This document shows positions 37,754 to 49,399 of a stretch of 64,000 bases of DNA, piece by piece (positions within the stretch are counted from its first letter, which is position 1; each line of letters starts with the position of its first letter). The stretch spans positions 1 through 64,000 of the forward strand of contig CABYFG010000005.1 of assembly GCA_902518185.1 (NCBI GenBank), written 5' to 3'. Both the position numbers and the translations under genes were made by a program. Under the pieces are notes generated by a model. It searched no databases. It worked only from the letters and a program-made list of their open reading frames with translations, and was not told the DNA's origin. Source of the stretch: an uncultured Pelagibacteraceae bacterium. Lineage in GTDB: Bacteria > Pseudomonadota > Alphaproteobacteria > Pelagibacterales > Pelagibacteraceae.

Positions 37754-39481
37754 TTAAAAGAAGCCTAATTTTTTCTCAGCATAAGAAACGTGAAGATTCT
37801 TATTCTGTCTGTAATGATTAAGCATCATTTTGTGAGTTTCTCTTCCAACCCCAGATTGTTTGTAACCACCAAATGGAGAGTGAGCTGGATAAGCGTGATA
37901 GCAATTAGTCCATACTATTCCAGCTTGTATAGCTCTACCCATTCTGTAGGCAATATTGCCATTTCTAGTCCAAACAGCTGCTCCTAAACCATAAAGAGTA
38001 TCATTAGCAATTTTCAATGCTTCTGCTTCATCTTTAAATTTAATTACAGATACAACAGGTCCGAAGATTTCTTCTTGAGATATTCTCATATCATTTTTTG
38101 CCTCAAACACAGTTGGTTGAATATAATTACCTTTTTCCAACCCGCTGTTAAGTTTAGCAACACTTCCACCTGTTAGGACTTTCGCACCCTCTTTTTTCCC
38201 TAGATCAAGATAAGATTTAATTTTCTCCATTTGCTCTACGGAAGCTTGTGCTCCAATCATAGTTTCCATTTTCAAAGGATTGTCTTGAACAACAGCTTTT
38301 GTTCTAGCTATAGCTCTTTCCATGAATTTATCATAGATAGACTCTTGAACTAAAGCTCTACTTGGACAAGTACAAACTTCACCTTGGTTAAGATTAAACA
38401 TAACAAAACCTTCAATACATTTATCAAAGAAATCATCATCTTTATCCATGATATCTTCAAAGAAAATGTTAGGAGATTTACCACCTAATTCCAAAGTAAT
38501 TGGAATTATGTTTTGTGCAGCATACTGCATGATCAATCTTCCTGTTGTAGTTTCACCAGTAAATGCAACTTTAGCAACTCTTTTTGAAGATGCCAAAGGT
38601 TTACCTGCTTCTAATCCAAAACCACTTACGATGTTTACAACTCCTGGAGGCAATAAATCTCCAATAAGTTCCATCATCACCATAATTGATGCTGGTGTTT
38701 GCTCAGCTGGTTTTAAAACTGAACAATTTCCTGCAGCAAGAGCTGGTGCGAGTTTCCATGTTGCCATTAACAATGGGAAGTTCCATGGTACTATCTGACC
38801 AACTACACCTAATGGTTCAGGTATATTGTACGAGTATTGAGAGTTGCTAATTTCTGCAATTGAACCCTCTTCTGCTCTAATTACGCCAGCAAAATATCTC
38901 CAATGATCAACAACCAATGGTAAATCTGCTGCCATACATTCTCTTATTGGTTTTCCATTATCTAAACATTCAGCGGTAGCTAACAAATTTAGATTTTTTT
39001 CTAAAACATCAGCAATCTTATATAAAATATTTGATCTAGTTGTGATGTCTGTCTTTCCCCATTCTGGGAAAGCTGCGTGTGCTGCATCCAAAGCAGCTTC
39101 TACGTCTTGTTCATTAGATCGTGCAACTGAACAGATTTTCTCATTAGATATCGGGCTAACATTATCAAAATATTTACCTGACTTGGGTTCTACAAATTTT
39201 CCATTTATGTAGTTTCCATATTTTGCTTTAAATGGAAATTTAACCTTTAAATGAGATGTATCTAATACAGATGACACTTTTAATGCTTCTGCACTCATTT
39301 TTTCTCCTCTTGTTTTTTTTGTTGTTTTTAGTTTAGTTGTTTTTCTAGATTTTTGAGAATGCTTCTTAGTCGCAGACTTTTTTCTCAAATTTTTTTTAAT
39401 TTTTTTTCTAGAAGATTTGACCAATTTTTTTTTCTTTTTTTTGGTCTTTGTTTTTATTGCTATTTTTTTTTTAATAGCCAT
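37754..39481 (-). CDS. Aldehyde dehydrogenase with optional Lys-rich 61-aa N-terminal extension (alternative start at 39298)
   Basis: [23 protein letters not shown]; internal ATG at 39298 has upstream GAGGAG; N-terminal extension [19 protein letters not shown].... Confidence 0.92.
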   Translation of the reverse strand: MAIKKKIAIKTKTKKKKKKLVKSSRKKIKKNLRKKSATKKHSQKSRKTTKLKTTKKTRGEKMSAEALKVSSVLDTSHLKVKFPFKAKYGNYINGKFVEPKSGKYFDNVSPISNEKICSVARSNEQDVEAALDAAHAAFPEWGKTDITTRSNILYKIADVLEKNLNLLATAECLDNGKPIRECMAADLPLVVDHWRYFAGVIRAEEGSIAEISNSQYSYNIPEPLGVVGQIVPWNFPLLMATWKLAPALAAGNCSVLKPAEQTPASIMVMMELIGDLLPPGVVNIVSGFGLEAGKPLASSKRVAKVAFTGETTTGRLIMQYAAQNIIPITLELGGKSPNIFFEDIMDKDDDFFDKCIEGFVMFNLNQGEVCTCPSRALVQESIYDKFMERAIARTKAVVQDNPLKMETMIGAQASVEQMEKIKSYLDLGKKEGAKVLTGGSVAKLNSGLEKGNYIQPTVFEAKNDMRISQEEIFGPVVSVIKFKDEAEALKIANDTLYGLGAAVWTRNGNIAYRMGRAIQAGIVWTNCYHAYPAHSPFGGYKQSGVGRETHKMMLNHYRQNKNLHVSYAEKKLGFF

Positions 39482-39605
39482 CTTATAATTAAACTAAATA
39501 ATTTATTAATTATCTATTCGTATTATTTTAATTTTTCTACCTAAGATTGTGTATATACAACATATTGTGTTTGTCTTTTAAATTACTAATATTTTAAAAT
39601 CAAAA

Positions 39606-40514
39606 ATGAATACGAATTTTTTTAAAAAAGTAAGAATTTTAGACGGAGGGATCGGACAAGAACTTTTAATAAGAGGAATGAAACCAAAGGGGACTTTGTG
39701 GAGTGCAAGTGCTTTGTTAAATGAAAATTATCATGATCTTTTATTAAATACACATTTAGATTTCATTAAAGCAGGCGCTGATGTAATAGTAACAACTACT
39801 TTTGCAACAAGAAGAATAAGGCTGGTAGAGAATAAAGTTCAAGACAAATTTGAGTACTTAAATCAAAAAGCCTGCGAAATAGCAAAAAAAGCAAAAAACC
39901 AATATCCAAAAATATTAATTGCAGGCGGTCTTCCACCACAAAATTTAACTTATAAAGTAGATGAGAGACCAGATCATGACATTAAAAATGATTTTTATAA
40001 TCAGGCAAAATTAATTAATCCTTATATCGATTTTTTTTATTTTGATGTTTTAAGCAGTGTAAAAGAAATTAAGATCGCAATTGAAAGTATTAATGAATTT
40101 AATAAACCTTTTTTAATAGGTTTACATATATCTAAAGGAAAAAACTTACCAAGTGGAGAAAAAATTTCAGATACAATTGAAGTTATAAAAAATAATAAAG
40201 TTCTAGGAATAATGTTATCTTGTGTTTCACCGGAGAATTTCCAATCAAATTTAAGTGAAATAAAAAAGCTTGGTATCCCATTTGGCTTCAAGATAAATGG
40301 ATACCTTAAGACCGAACCATTTCCGAAAATAAATCAAATTAAAAGCGATAGCTCTTATCTTCAACCTACTGAATTTTTAGGCAAAAGAAAAGATCTTACT
40401 CCAAAAAAAATGTTTAAATTTGTAAAAAAATTTAAATTGGAAGGGGCCACAATATTAGGTGGATGTTGTGAAGTGGGACCAGATCATATTAAAGAATTTT
40501 CATCACTTAAGTGA
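39606..40514 (+). CDS. Homocysteine S-methyltransferase family protein
   Basis: ILDGGIGQELLIRG, ADVIVTTTF, LSCVSPENF, ILGGCCEVGPDHI (zinc Cys retained). Confidence 0.92.
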   Translation: MNTNFFKKVRILDGGIGQELLIRGMKPKGTLWSASALLNENYHDLLLNTHLDFIKAGADVIVTTTFATRRIRLVENKVQDKFEYLNQKACEIAKKAKNQYPKILIAGGLPPQNLTYKVDERPDHDIKNDFYNQAKLINPYIDFFYFDVLSSVKEIKIAIESINEFNKPFLIGLHISKGKNLPSGEKISDTIEVIKNNKVLGIMLSCVSPENFQSNLSEIKKLGIPFGFKINGYLKTEPFPKINQIKSDSSYLQPTEFLGKRKDLTPKKMFKFVKKFKLEGATILGGCCEVGPDHIKEFSSLK

Positions 40515-41393
40515 TTTTTTATAATCAGATCTTCTCACAATATAAATACCTAGACTGACTGCAATTAATGAAATCAATACTTTAATTGTAATTAATTCTT
40601 TTAAAAAAATATAACTCAAGATTGTTCCAAATATTGGGATTAGATAAGATACTTGTGATTGAAAAATAAGACCATTCTTTACTAAAATTTTAAATCTTAA
40701 TAACCAAGCTATTCCAGTGGATACTAAACCAAGATAAATAACCGATATTGTTGAGTCTAAGCGTGGTGAAATTTCCCACGGTTTTTCAGTAAAAATTACA
40801 ATTGGGATCAATATTATTACCGCCCAAATCAAAATTGATCCTGTAACATTTTCATTTCTTTTTTTACTTATTTTCAAAGTTAAAACACCACCTATAACAT
40901 AACAAGTAGACCCTAAAAGTATTATCAAAGCTGAAAAAAAGTTATTATCATCTATTAATAAATTATCAGAAAATAAAAATATAATACCTGAAAATCCTAT
41001 TAAAATTCCAACTGTTTTTATAAAGTTGAATCTTTCATTTTTTAAATAAAAATGCCCAAGTACAGTTGAACTTAAGGGTGTTGTGGACATTAAAATAGCT
41101 GCTAAATTACTCTGAACCGACTGAACTCCATAAGCAATTAAAAAAAAGGGTGCAACCAAATTAATTAAACCAATCACAGCAAACCAGTGCCAATCTTTAG
41201 AGAATGCTTCAATTTTTATTTTTTTATAATAGCAAATTAACAAAACTGGTATTGCGCCCAAAAAAACTCTTAGGAAAGCAATTGTTACTGGACCAAAAGA
41301 GTATGTTGCAATCTTTATATTAAAAAAAGCCGAGGCCCATATTAATGCTAAAGTCGCAAGTAATATATAATCAATAAATGTTGGTACCTTCAT
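40503..41393 (-). CDS. EamA/DMT-superfamily transporter
   Basis: LATLALIWASAFFNIKIAT; ten TM pattern. Confidence 0.88.
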   Translation of the reverse strand: MKVPTFIDYILLATLALIWASAFFNIKIATYSFGPVTIAFLRVFLGAIPVLLICYYKKIKIEAFSKDWHWFAVIGLINLVAPFFLIAYGVQSVQSNLAAILMSTTPLSSTVLGHFYLKNERFNFIKTVGILIGFSGIIFLFSDNLLIDDNNFFSALIILLGSTCYVIGGVLTLKISKKRNENVTGSILIWAVIILIPIVIFTEKPWEISPRLDSTISVIYLGLVSTGIAWLLRFKILVKNGLIFQSQVSYLIPIFGTILSYIFLKELITIKVLISLIAVSLGIYIVRRSDYKKSLK

Positions 41394-41875
41394 TCTGCAA
41401 TATTTTTTATGGAACCATTCGTAATTTTTTTTAAATTTGAAAAGTTTATTTTAAAAACACAATTAGGATGACCCGCTGCTGCATATAAATTTTCAAATCT
41501 TTCAAGGGAGCTATCGATAATTGAAGTTAAATTATTTATATGGCCCACTGGTGATACACCTCCAATAGTAAATCCTGTAATTTTTTTTACTTCATCTGCT
41601 GAGGCCATTGATACATCTTTTTTGTTAATAATTCTCTTAAGCTTGTTTAAAGAAACTCTCTTATCTCCTGCAATCAAACACAAAGAAAAAGTATCGTCTG
41701 TTTTAAAAAGTAAACTTTTAATAATAGCTCCTACTTCACAACCTAAAGATGAAGCTGCATCTGAGGCTGTTCTTGCAGATGAATTTAGCACAATTACTTT
41801 TTGATTTTGATCAAACAACCTAATAAATTTTTCAACTCTTCTCACAGATTCATTCTCTAATAAATTCATTTTCAA
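41390..41875 (-). CDS. YbaK/EbsC (prolyl-tRNA deacylase-like) protein
   Basis: GCEVGAIIKSLLFKTDD, AGDKRVSLNKL, GFTIGGVSPVGH. Confidence 0.93.
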   Translation of the reverse strand: MKMNLLENESVRRVEKFIRLFDQNQKVIVLNSSARTASDAASSLGCEVGAIIKSLLFKTDDTFSLCLIAGDKRVSLNKLKRIINKKDVSMASADEVKKITGFTIGGVSPVGHINNLTSIIDSSLERFENLYAAAGHPNCVFKINFSNLKKITNGSIKNIAE

Positions 41876-42009
41876 CTTACAATTGATAGTTATTTTTTAA
41901 ATTTGTTATACACTCATGTTAAAAATGCATAGGTGTTATTAAGTAAAAGAACATTATTTATCAGTCTTTATTTGGTATCACAAGCGTCAGAATTACAGAG
42001 GAGATATTA

Positions 42010-43416
42010 ATGAGCGCAAAAAACGTATTAAAAACCATAAAGGATAAAGAAATAGATTATGTTGATCTAAGATTTACTGATCCTAGAGGGAAACTACAAC
42101 ATGTCACTATGGACGGAAAAGTAGTTGACGAAGAAATGTTGAATGAAGGAATATTCTTTGATGGCTCATCGATAGCAGGCTGGAAAGCAATTAATGAGTC
42201 TGACATGATCCTTAAACCAGACCTTAATAGAACTGTTGTTGATCCGTTTACATCTCATAATACGTTAAATATTTTTTGTGATATTTTAGATGCAATTAAA
42301 AAAAATCCTTACGAAAGAGATCCTAGAGGTACAGCAAAGAAAGCTGAAGCATACTTAAAAAAATCAGGTATTGGTGATAAAGCATATTTTGGACCTGAGG
42401 CAGAATTTTTTGTGTTTGATGATGTTAAGTTTAAAAATGATATGAATGAGACTGGTTTTAAAATCGATAGTACTGAAGGTCCTTATAACACTGGTCGAGA
42501 TTATGAAAACGGAAATTTAGGCCATAGACCTGGTGTGAAGGGTGGATACTTTCCTGTGCCACCAGTCGATAGTGCGCAAGATATGAGAAGTGAATATTTA
42601 AAAGCAATGAAAGATATGGGAATTAAAGTTGAAAAGCATCACCATGAGGTTGCCCCAAGCCAACATGAACTTGGAATGTATTTTGGAACTTTAGTGGATC
42701 AAGCTGATAATTTACAACTTTACAAATATGCTGTTCATATGGTTTCACAATCATTTGGCAAGACTGCAACATTTATGCCAAAACCTGTTAAAGGTGATAA
42801 CGGATCAGGGATGCATGTTCACCAATCTATTTGGAAAGGTAACACTGCTTTATTTTCAGGAAATAAATATGCAGGACTTTCAGATACAGCGTTACACTAC
42901 ATTGGAGGAATTCTTAAACATGCAAAAGCAATTAATGCTTTTTCAAATGCAACAACAAATAGCTACAAAAGATTAATACCAGGTTTCGAAGCACCTGTTT
43001 TATTAGCATACTCAGCCAGAAATAGATCTGCTTCCTGCAGAATACCTATTACTTTAAGTAAAAAGGCTGCGAGATGTGAAATAAGATTTGGTGATGCTGC
43101 GGGAAATCCATATTTAACTTTTGCGGCAATGTTAATGGCTGGTCTAGATGGAATAAAAAATAAAATAGACCCAGGTAAATCTTTTGATAAAGATCTATAT
43201 GCATTATCTGAAAAGGAAGTTAAAAAAATCCCGACCGTTTGCGGATCATTACGAGAAGCGATGGAAAACTTGGACAAAGATAGAAACTTTTTAAAACAAG
43301 GCAATGTTTTTACAGATGATCAAATAGATGCATACATTGCATTAAAATTTGAGGAAATTCATAATTTTGAACACACACCTCACCCAATTGAATTTGATAT
43401 GTATTACAGCTGTTAA
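42010..43416 (+). CDS. glnA: Glutamine synthetase type I
   Basis: [52 protein letters not shown]. Confidence 0.98.
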   Translation: MSAKNVLKTIKDKEIDYVDLRFTDPRGKLQHVTMDGKVVDEEMLNEGIFFDGSSIAGWKAINESDMILKPDLNRTVVDPFTSHNTLNIFCDILDAIKKNPYERDPRGTAKKAEAYLKKSGIGDKAYFGPEAEFFVFDDVKFKNDMNETGFKIDSTEGPYNTGRDYENGNLGHRPGVKGGYFPVPPVDSAQDMRSEYLKAMKDMGIKVEKHHHEVAPSQHELGMYFGTLVDQADNLQLYKYAVHMVSQSFGKTATFMPKPVKGDNGSGMHVHQSIWKGNTALFSGNKYAGLSDTALHYIGGILKHAKAINAFSNATTNSYKRLIPGFEAPVLLAYSARNRSASCRIPITLSKKAARCEIRFGDAAGNPYLTFAAMLMAGLDGIKNKIDPGKSFDKDLYALSEKEVKKIPTVCGSLREAMENLDKDRNFLKQGNVFTDDQIDAYIALKFEEIHNFEHTPHPIEFDMYYSC

Positions 43417-43419
43417 ATT

Positions 43420-43608
43420 TTACTGTCTAGTGCTGGCAATTTTATTTTTGCCTACACCTTTTTTAACAATGTAATCTTGTGTGCCATTTGCTCCTGTTTC
43501 GACAGATCTAATTAGGGATCTGAGAAAATTTTTTCTTTTCTCTCTTTTACCCTCTGCTTCAAGCAAATTTCTGTGTTCAAATATATTCATGTGTAAGTTA
43601 TAAAGCAT
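43420..43608 (-). CDS. Small hypothetical protein
   Basis: 62-aa ORF (alternative start at Met7); charged helical pattern. Confidence 0.5.
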   Translation of the reverse strand: MLYNLHMNIFEHRNLLEAEGKREKRKNFLRSLIRSVETGANGTQDYIVKKGVGKNKIASTRQ

Positions 43609-43647
43609 CTATGCAAAAATTGCAAATCAGGTATGTTCAAAATGGGA

Positions 43648-43980
43648 TCACACTTTAAAAGACTCTCCGCAACCACATCTTTCGGTTTCGTTAGGATTGT
43701 TAAACACAAAAGATGATGAAAAATCTTGTTTTTTATAATCCATTTCAGTACCCAACAAATACATAACTGCAGCAGAATCTATAAAAACCTTAACGCCTTT
43801 ATCTTCAATAACTTCATCGTTAGGATTAATTTTTTTTGAATACTCCATGACATAGGACATCCCAGCACAACCACCAGATTTTACCGAAACTCTCACACCT
43901 ATTGCCTCTTTTTCGGCATTAGACATTATTTCTTTAATTCTTGATGCAGCGTTATCACTTAATTTTAATATTGCACTCAT
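43648..43980 (-). CDS. sufA: HesB/IscA-type iron-sulfur assembly protein
   Basis: VSVKSGGCAGMSYVMEY and ERCGCGESF; in suf cluster. Confidence 0.92.
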   Translation of the reverse strand: MSAILKLSDNAASRIKEIMSNAEKEAIGVRVSVKSGGCAGMSYVMEYSKKINPNDEVIEDKGVKVFIDSAAVMYLLGTEMDYKKQDFSSSFVFNNPNETERCGCGESFKV

Positions 43981-44276
43981 TATAAATTTAACTCCAATTT
44001 AGCAGCATCTGACATCATATCTTTATTCCAAGGAGGATCCCAAACCAATTCAAGATTTACATCATCTATTCCTTCTACCTGCATAGCACCCTCTTTTACT
44101 TCTTTTGGTAAACTTTCTGCAACTGGGCAATTAGGTGTTGTCAATGTCATTTTTATTTCAGCCTTTCGCCCTTCAACTTTAATATCATAAATAAGACCAA
44201 GATCATAAACATTTACTGGGATCTCTGGATCGTAAATTTTACTTATTTCCTCTATAATTTTATTTTTTATCTCCAT
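43980..44276 (-). CDS. sufT: SufT-like (DUF59/MIP18) protein
   Basis: IYDPEIPVNVYDLGLIYDI; TLTTPNCPVAESLP. Confidence 0.9.
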   Translation of the reverse strand: MEIKNKIIEEISKIYDPEIPVNVYDLGLIYDIKVEGRKAEIKMTLTTPNCPVAESLPKEVKEGAMQVEGIDDVNLELVWDPPWNKDMMSDAAKLELNL

Positions 44277-44278
44277 AT

Positions 44279-44743
44279 TTAATTTTCTGTAGTTATTTCT
44301 TTACCATCATTTTCCATCGCAGATACTAAAGTATGCCATGATAAAGTAGCACATTTAACTCTCATTGGATATTGTTTTACTCCTGATAAACACATCAATT
44401 TTGTTTTATCATCCTCTTTTAATATATTATTTTTAAGTTTTGGATTTTCTTTAATCATCCCCAAAAAGTCCTCAATTATTTCTTTAGCTTCATTATCACT
44501 TTTTCCTTTAATCAAATCAGTCATAATCGAGGCAGATGCCATTGATATTGCACATCCACTTCCCTCAAACGAAATATCTTCTACCTTTCTTTGATTATTT
44601 AATTTTAGATACACATGTACATTATCACCACACAACGGATTATTGCCTTTTGCGTCTTTATTAAAATTTTCTGTTTTTCCTAAATTTCTAGGGTTCTTTC
44701 CATGTTCTAATATTATTTCTTGATATAATTCTTTTAAGTTCAT
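44279..44743 (-). CDS. sufU: SufU-type scaffold/transferase
   Basis: NPLCGDNVHVYL, GSGCAISMASASIMTDLIKG, RVKCATLSWHTL. Confidence 0.92.
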   Translation of the reverse strand: MNLKELYQEIILEHGKNPRNLGKTENFNKDAKGNNPLCGDNVHVYLKLNNQRKVEDISFEGSGCAISMASASIMTDLIKGKSDNEAKEIIEDFLGMIKENPKLKNNILKEDDKTKLMCLSGVKQYPMRVKCATLSWHTLVSAMENDGKEITTEN

Positions 44744-45960
44744 TTTAAATCAAAAATTTTTTTACAATTATTTATTCCATCATTTAATTTATCTAAATCA
44801 TCTTTTGTATTATAAACTCCTAATGATGCACGTGCACTTGCAGGAATACCTAATTTATCATGAAGTATTTGGCAACAATGGTGACCAGCTCTTATAGCAA
44901 CTCCAGTTTCATCTAAAATAGTTGCAATATCATGAGGATGAACTCCCTCTACAGTAAAAGATAATACTCCACCTCGCTCTTTAGGATTTCCAATTAATTT
45001 CACAGAATTGTTCTTTTTTAAAATTTCTTGACCATATTCTATTAGTTCTTTTTCGTGCTTAATTATATTTTCTATTCCAATACTTTCTAAAAACTTTATT
45101 GATTGATCAAACGCAATGACTTGTGCTGTAGCCATTGTTCCAGCTTCATACTTATTTGGAAGTTCTCCATAAGAAATCCTATCTTTTTTTACTTCATTAA
45201 TCATTCCCCCACCCCCTTGATATGGTGGAAGTTGCTCTAACCATTTCTTTTTTCCATACAAAATTCCAAGCCCTGTTGGTCCATACATTTTATGACATGA
45301 TATTGCATAAAAATCACAATCTAAGTCTTGCATATCTAATTTTAAATGTGGTCCTCCCTGACATCCATCTACTACAACGACGATACCTTTTGAGTGCGCT
45401 AATTGAGTTATCTCTTTGATTGGTAAAACTGCACCAGTAACGTTGGATAAGTGAGTTATAGCTATTACTTTAGTTTTTTCTGTAATTTCTTTCTCTATAT
45501 TTTCTATGGGTATATCTCCATCTTCATTAATCTCTGCAAACTTTATTTTAATATTTTTTGATTTTCTTAAAAAATGCCATGGAACATAATTTGAATGATG
45601 CTCTAGTTCTGTAATTAAAATCTCGTCATTTGGTTCTAAGATTGCTTGACCCAGAGTATTAGCTACTAAATTCAAGGCCTCTGTAGCACCCTTGGTAAAT
45701 ACGATTTCATTTTTATCTTTTGCATTTATATATTTTTGAACAGAAGTCCTTGTATTTTCATATAAATTTGTAGCTGCAACAGCTAAATAATGAATGCTTC
45801 TGCCTACATTTGAAAATTGTTTGGAGTAAAAATCATTTATTCTGTCCAGAACCACCTTGGGTTTTTGAGATGAATTAGCGCTATCCAAATAAACTAAATC
45901 ATTATTTTGGATTTTTTCATCAAAAATTGGGAATTCTTTTTTAATTTTATCTATATTCAT
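44740..45960 (-). CDS. sufS: Cysteine desulfurase SufS
   Basis: YLDSANSSQKP, AISCHKMYGPTGLGILYGKK, RAGHHCCQ. Confidence 0.96.
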   Translation of the reverse strand: MNIDKIKKEFPIFDEKIQNNDLVYLDSANSSQKPKVVLDRINDFYSKQFSNVGRSIHYLAVAATNLYENTRTSVQKYINAKDKNEIVFTKGATEALNLVANTLGQAILEPNDEILITELEHHSNYVPWHFLRKSKNIKIKFAEINEDGDIPIENIEKEITEKTKVIAITHLSNVTGAVLPIKEITQLAHSKGIVVVVDGCQGGPHLKLDMQDLDCDFYAISCHKMYGPTGLGILYGKKKWLEQLPPYQGGGGMINEVKKDRISYGELPNKYEAGTMATAQVIAFDQSIKFLESIGIENIIKHEKELIEYGQEILKKNNSVKLIGNPKERGGVLSFTVEGVHPHDIATILDETGVAIRAGHHCCQILHDKLGIPASARASLGVYNTKDDLDKLNDGINNCKKIFDLK

Positions 45961-47204
45961 TTTTTCAATCCGATAATATTTTTTATCAAGTCTTTTATTT
46001 CTAAGTCAGTTATTTTTTCAACAACGTCTAATAAAAATCCATTTATTAAAAGTTCTTTTGACTGTTGATAATTCAATCCACGAGACATCAAATAGAAAAT
46101 TGAATTTTCATCTAAACTACCAGATGCTGATCCATGAGAACATTTTACATCGTCAGCGTAAATTTCTAATTCTGGTTTTGCATTAAACTCAGATGTTTCA
46201 TCTAATAGTATTGCTTTACTTAATTGATACCCATCAGTTTTTTGAGCTTTTGAGTTTACAAATATTCTTCCTTGATATGCAGATTTTGAATTTTTTCCAA
46301 GAACACTTTTTATAAGCTGATAGCTTTTTGTGTTCTCCACTAAATGGTTGATTGTAGTTCTAATTTCGTGTTGTTGATTTTCTTTCAAGGAAAAAATACC
46401 ATTAATAAATGCTGAGGAATACTCACCATTTAAATTACAGTTAATTTCATTTTTAAAATAATCTGAACCAGCAGATAGTATAAATGTTTCTGAAACACTG
46501 TTATTTTCCTGTTCAATGTTGTTAAAAGAATATCTTAAATTATTGTTTCTAGATTTATCAACTTTATAGTTTTTCAGGATTGAATCTTTTTCTAAATTGA
46601 AATTGTAAAAAATATTAATAAAGTTTTTCTCTGTATTATTAGCAAAATAATCAACAAGTTTTAAACAACTATTTTCACCTAATTCAAAATCTAATCTCAA
46701 ATTGATATTTGTTGACTTTGTTTTATCATTTGTTGAATGATAAATTATCAAAGGTTTCTTTAGAGTATAATTTTTTTTAATTAAAATTTTAAAAACTTTA
46801 TCAGTAAGTGCACTATTTAAATCAATTAATGAGTTTTTATAATCAAATGATATATCTTTTTTAGTTTCGTCAATGATTTCAATTTTATTTTGGTCTTCGA
46901 AGTTAAAATCAATTTTTTCAATTCTTCCATTTATAAAGATAATCTTATTATGCTCCAAACCATCAACAAAAATAGATGGATTAATTTTATTAGGTTGTGA
47001 GTAATCATTGAAAAAAGTTAAATCATTAATATTTTTTTTAATAATCTGACTTATATCTAAAAACTTCCAATCTTCTTGCTTTCTATTTGGAAAGCCCCTT
47101 TTTATGAAATTATTCAAAAAATTTCTTTTAAAATGGATTTCTTCATTAGAAAGTTTTGAAATTTTTACTATTTTATCGAAATCTGACTGTAGTTGCTCCC
47201 TCAT
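45957..47204 (-). CDS. sufD: Fe-S assembly protein SufD
   Basis: GRIFVNSKAQKTDGYQLSKAILLDETSEFNAKPELEIYADDVKCSHGSASGSLDE. Confidence 0.95.
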   Translation of the reverse strand: MREQLQSDFDKIVKISKLSNEEIHFKRNFLNNFIKRGFPNRKQEDWKFLDISQIIKKNINDLTFFNDYSQPNKINPSIFVDGLEHNKIIFINGRIEKIDFNFEDQNKIEIIDETKKDISFDYKNSLIDLNSALTDKVFKILIKKNYTLKKPLIIYHSTNDKTKSTNINLRLDFELGENSCLKLVDYFANNTEKNFINIFYNFNLEKDSILKNYKVDKSRNNNLRYSFNNIEQENNSVSETFILSAGSDYFKNEINCNLNGEYSSAFINGIFSLKENQQHEIRTTINHLVENTKSYQLIKSVLGKNSKSAYQGRIFVNSKAQKTDGYQLSKAILLDETSEFNAKPELEIYADDVKCSHGSASGSLDENSIFYLMSRGLNYQQSKELLINGFLLDVVEKITDLEIKDLIKNIIGLKK

Positions 47205-47939
47205 TTAATTAAAACTTTCATATCCTTTTTTTTCTAATTCGATTGCTAATTCTGGACCACCAGATCTAATTATCTTTCCATTCATTAGAACGTGAACAAA
47301 ATCGGGTTTAATGTAATCTAACAATCTTTGATAATGGGTGATGATTAAAAAGGAATTATCTTTATTTCTTAAAGTATTTACTCCATCTGCAACTATTTTT
47401 AATGCATCTATATCCAATCCTGAGTCTGTCTCATCTAAAATAGATAATTTAGGAGCCAACATAGACATTTGTAAAATTTCATTTTTCTTTTTTTCTCCGC
47501 CTGAAAAGCCAACATTCAATTGCCTATTTAGTTTTTCTTCATCAAATTTTAATTCTTTAGCTTTTTCTTTTACAAGCTTCAAAAATTCAATTGCATCTAA
47601 CTCTTTTTCACCTCGTGCTTTTCTTATTGCGTTTAAAGATGTTTTTAAAAATATGTTTGTATTTACACCAGGAATTTCTAATGGATATTGGAAAGCCAAA
47701 AATATTCCTTTATGTGCTCTTTCTTCAGTTTCAAGATCAAATAAATTTTTGTTTTCAAACAAGATTTCACCTGATACCTCATATCCTTTCTTACCTGAGA
47801 GAATATTAGATAATGTACTTTTTCCTGATCCGTTGGGACCCATAATCGCGTGTACTTCACCAGGGTTTATATTCAATGAAAAACCCTTTAAAATTGATTT
47901 ATTCTCAACGTTGGCATTTAAATTACTTATTTTAAGCAT
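47205..47939 (-). CDS. sufC: Fe-S assembly ATPase SufC
   Basis: GPNGSGKSTLSNILSGKKGYEV, FSGGEKKKNEILQM, LDETDSGLDIDALK. Confidence 0.97.
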   Translation of the reverse strand: MLKISNLNANVENKSILKGFSLNINPGEVHAIMGPNGSGKSTLSNILSGKKGYEVSGEILFENKNLFDLETEERAHKGIFLAFQYPLEIPGVNTNIFLKTSLNAIRKARGEKELDAIEFLKLVKEKAKELKFDEEKLNRQLNVGFSGGEKKKNEILQMSMLAPKLSILDETDSGLDIDALKIVADGVNTLRNKDNSFLIITHYQRLLDYIKPDFVHVLMNGKIIRSGGPELAIELEKKGYESFN

Positions 47940-49399
47940 TAACCAACACTCCCCTCTAAGCTAATACCTACAAGTTTCTGAGCTTCAACTGCAAACTCCA
48001 TTGGTAATTGTTGCAGCACTTCTTTACAAAAACCATTAACAATTAATCCTACAGCTTCCTCAGGATTAAGTCCTCTTTGTTGGCAATAATGTAATTGCTC
48101 TTCACTTATTTTTGATGTCGTAGCTTCATGTGCGATATTTGAGTCAAAATTTTTATTTTTGATATAAGGCACTGTGTGTGCCCCACATTTATTTCCCATT
48201 AATAAAGAATCACATTGTGTATAGTTGCTTGAATTTTTAGCTTTTGAATTAATATCTACTAAACCTCTGTAAGTCATATCAGAGAATCCAGCACTTATTC
48301 CTTTAGAAATAATTTTACTTTTAGTATTTTTTCCTAAATGAATCATCTTTGTTCCAGTATCTGCCTTTTGATGATTATTGGTAATTGCTATAGAATAAAA
48401 TTCACCAATTGAATTATCACCTTTTAAAATACAGCTTGGATATTTCCAGGTTATAGCTGAACCTGTTTCAACTTGAGTCCAAGAAATCTTAGAATTATTC
48501 CCTTTACACAATCCTCTTTTAGTAACAAAGTTATAAATTCCTCCTTTACCATTTTCATCACCAGGATACCAATTTTGTACTGTTGAATATTTTATTTCTG
48601 CGTCGTCTAATGCAATCAATTCAACATTTGCTGCATGTAATTGATTTTCATCTCTCATGGGAGCAGTGCATCCTTCGAGGTAACTCACGTAACTCCCTTT
48701 GTCAGCAATAATTAACGTTCTTTCAAACTGTCCTGTCTCTGATGCATTGATTCTAAAATAAGTTGATAGCTCCATAGGACATTTAACACCCTCAGGAATA
48801 TAAACAAACGACCCGTCTGTAAAAACAGCAGAGTTTAGTGTGGCAAAGAAATGGTCAGTAACAGGGATTACAGTGCCTAAATATTTTTTTACTAGATCGG
48901 GATGCTTTTGAATTGCCTCTGACATTGAACAAAAAATTATTCCGTGCTTTGTTAATTCACCTTTAAAAGTAGTTGCCACTGATACAGAGTCAAATACAGC
49001 ATCCACAGCAATTCCATTCAGTCTTGCTTGTTCTTGAAGTGGGATACCAAGTTTTTTATAAGTTTCTAGAAGTTTAGGATCTAATTCATCTAAACTTTTT
49101 GGTTTATCCTTCATGCTTTTTGGTGCTGAATAATAATATAAATCTTGATAATCAATCTTAGGATATTTTGGTTTTTGCCAATTTGGTTCTTTTAAAAGTT
49201 TTAATCGCTCATAAGCCTTTAATCTAAAGTCTAACATCCATTGCGGTTCTTTTTTAATATTAGAAATAAACTTAATAACGTCTTCGTTTAAGCCTTTTGG
49301 AGCTTTAATATTTTCTATATCAGTAGTAAAACCATATTTATAATCTTTTAACTTTTCTATATCTTTTTCTCTAGTATCCATTTTAAATTCTTCTTTCAC
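47939..49399 (-). CDS. sufB: Fe-S assembly protein SufB
   Basis: [49 protein letters not shown]. Confidence 0.97.
   Translation of the reverse strand: MKEEFKMDTREKDIEKLKDYKYGFTTDIENIKAPKGLNEDVIKFISNIKKEPQWMLDFRLKAYERLKLLKEPNWQKPKYPKIDYQDLYYYSAPKSMKDKPKSLDELDPKLLETYKKLGIPLQEQARLNGIAVDAVFDSVSVATTFKGELTKHGIIFCSMSEAIQKHPDLVKKYLGTVIPVTDHFFATLNSAVFTDGSFVYIPEGVKCPMELSTYFRINASETGQFERTLIIADKGSYVSYLEGCTAPMRDENQLHAANVELIALDDAEIKYSTVQNWYPGDENGKGGIYNFVTKRGLCKGNNSKISWTQVETGSAITWKYPSCILKGDNSIGEFYSIAITNNHQKADTGTKMIHLGKNTKSKIISKGISAGFSDMTYRGLVDINSKAKNSSNYTQCDSLLMGNKCGAHTVPYIKNKNFDSNIAHEATTSKISEEQLHYCQQRGLNPEEAVGLIVNGFCKEVLQQLPMEFAVEAQKLVGISLEGSVG

Noticed and set aside
38448-38798. 116-aa ORF antisense to aldehyde dehydrogenase
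   Set aside because: Mirrors the conserved ALDH coding sequence; no RBS or independent support.
39482-39605. Possible SAM-type riboswitch upstream of the homocysteine methyltransferase
   Set aside because: No convincing riboswitch core or hairpins found by eye; only an AT-rich dyad around GTATATAC.
47338-47964. 208-aa plus-strand ORF antisense to sufC
   Set aside because: SufC on the other strand is unambiguous; the antisense frame is Ser/Phe/Asn-rich, typical of a shadow ORF.
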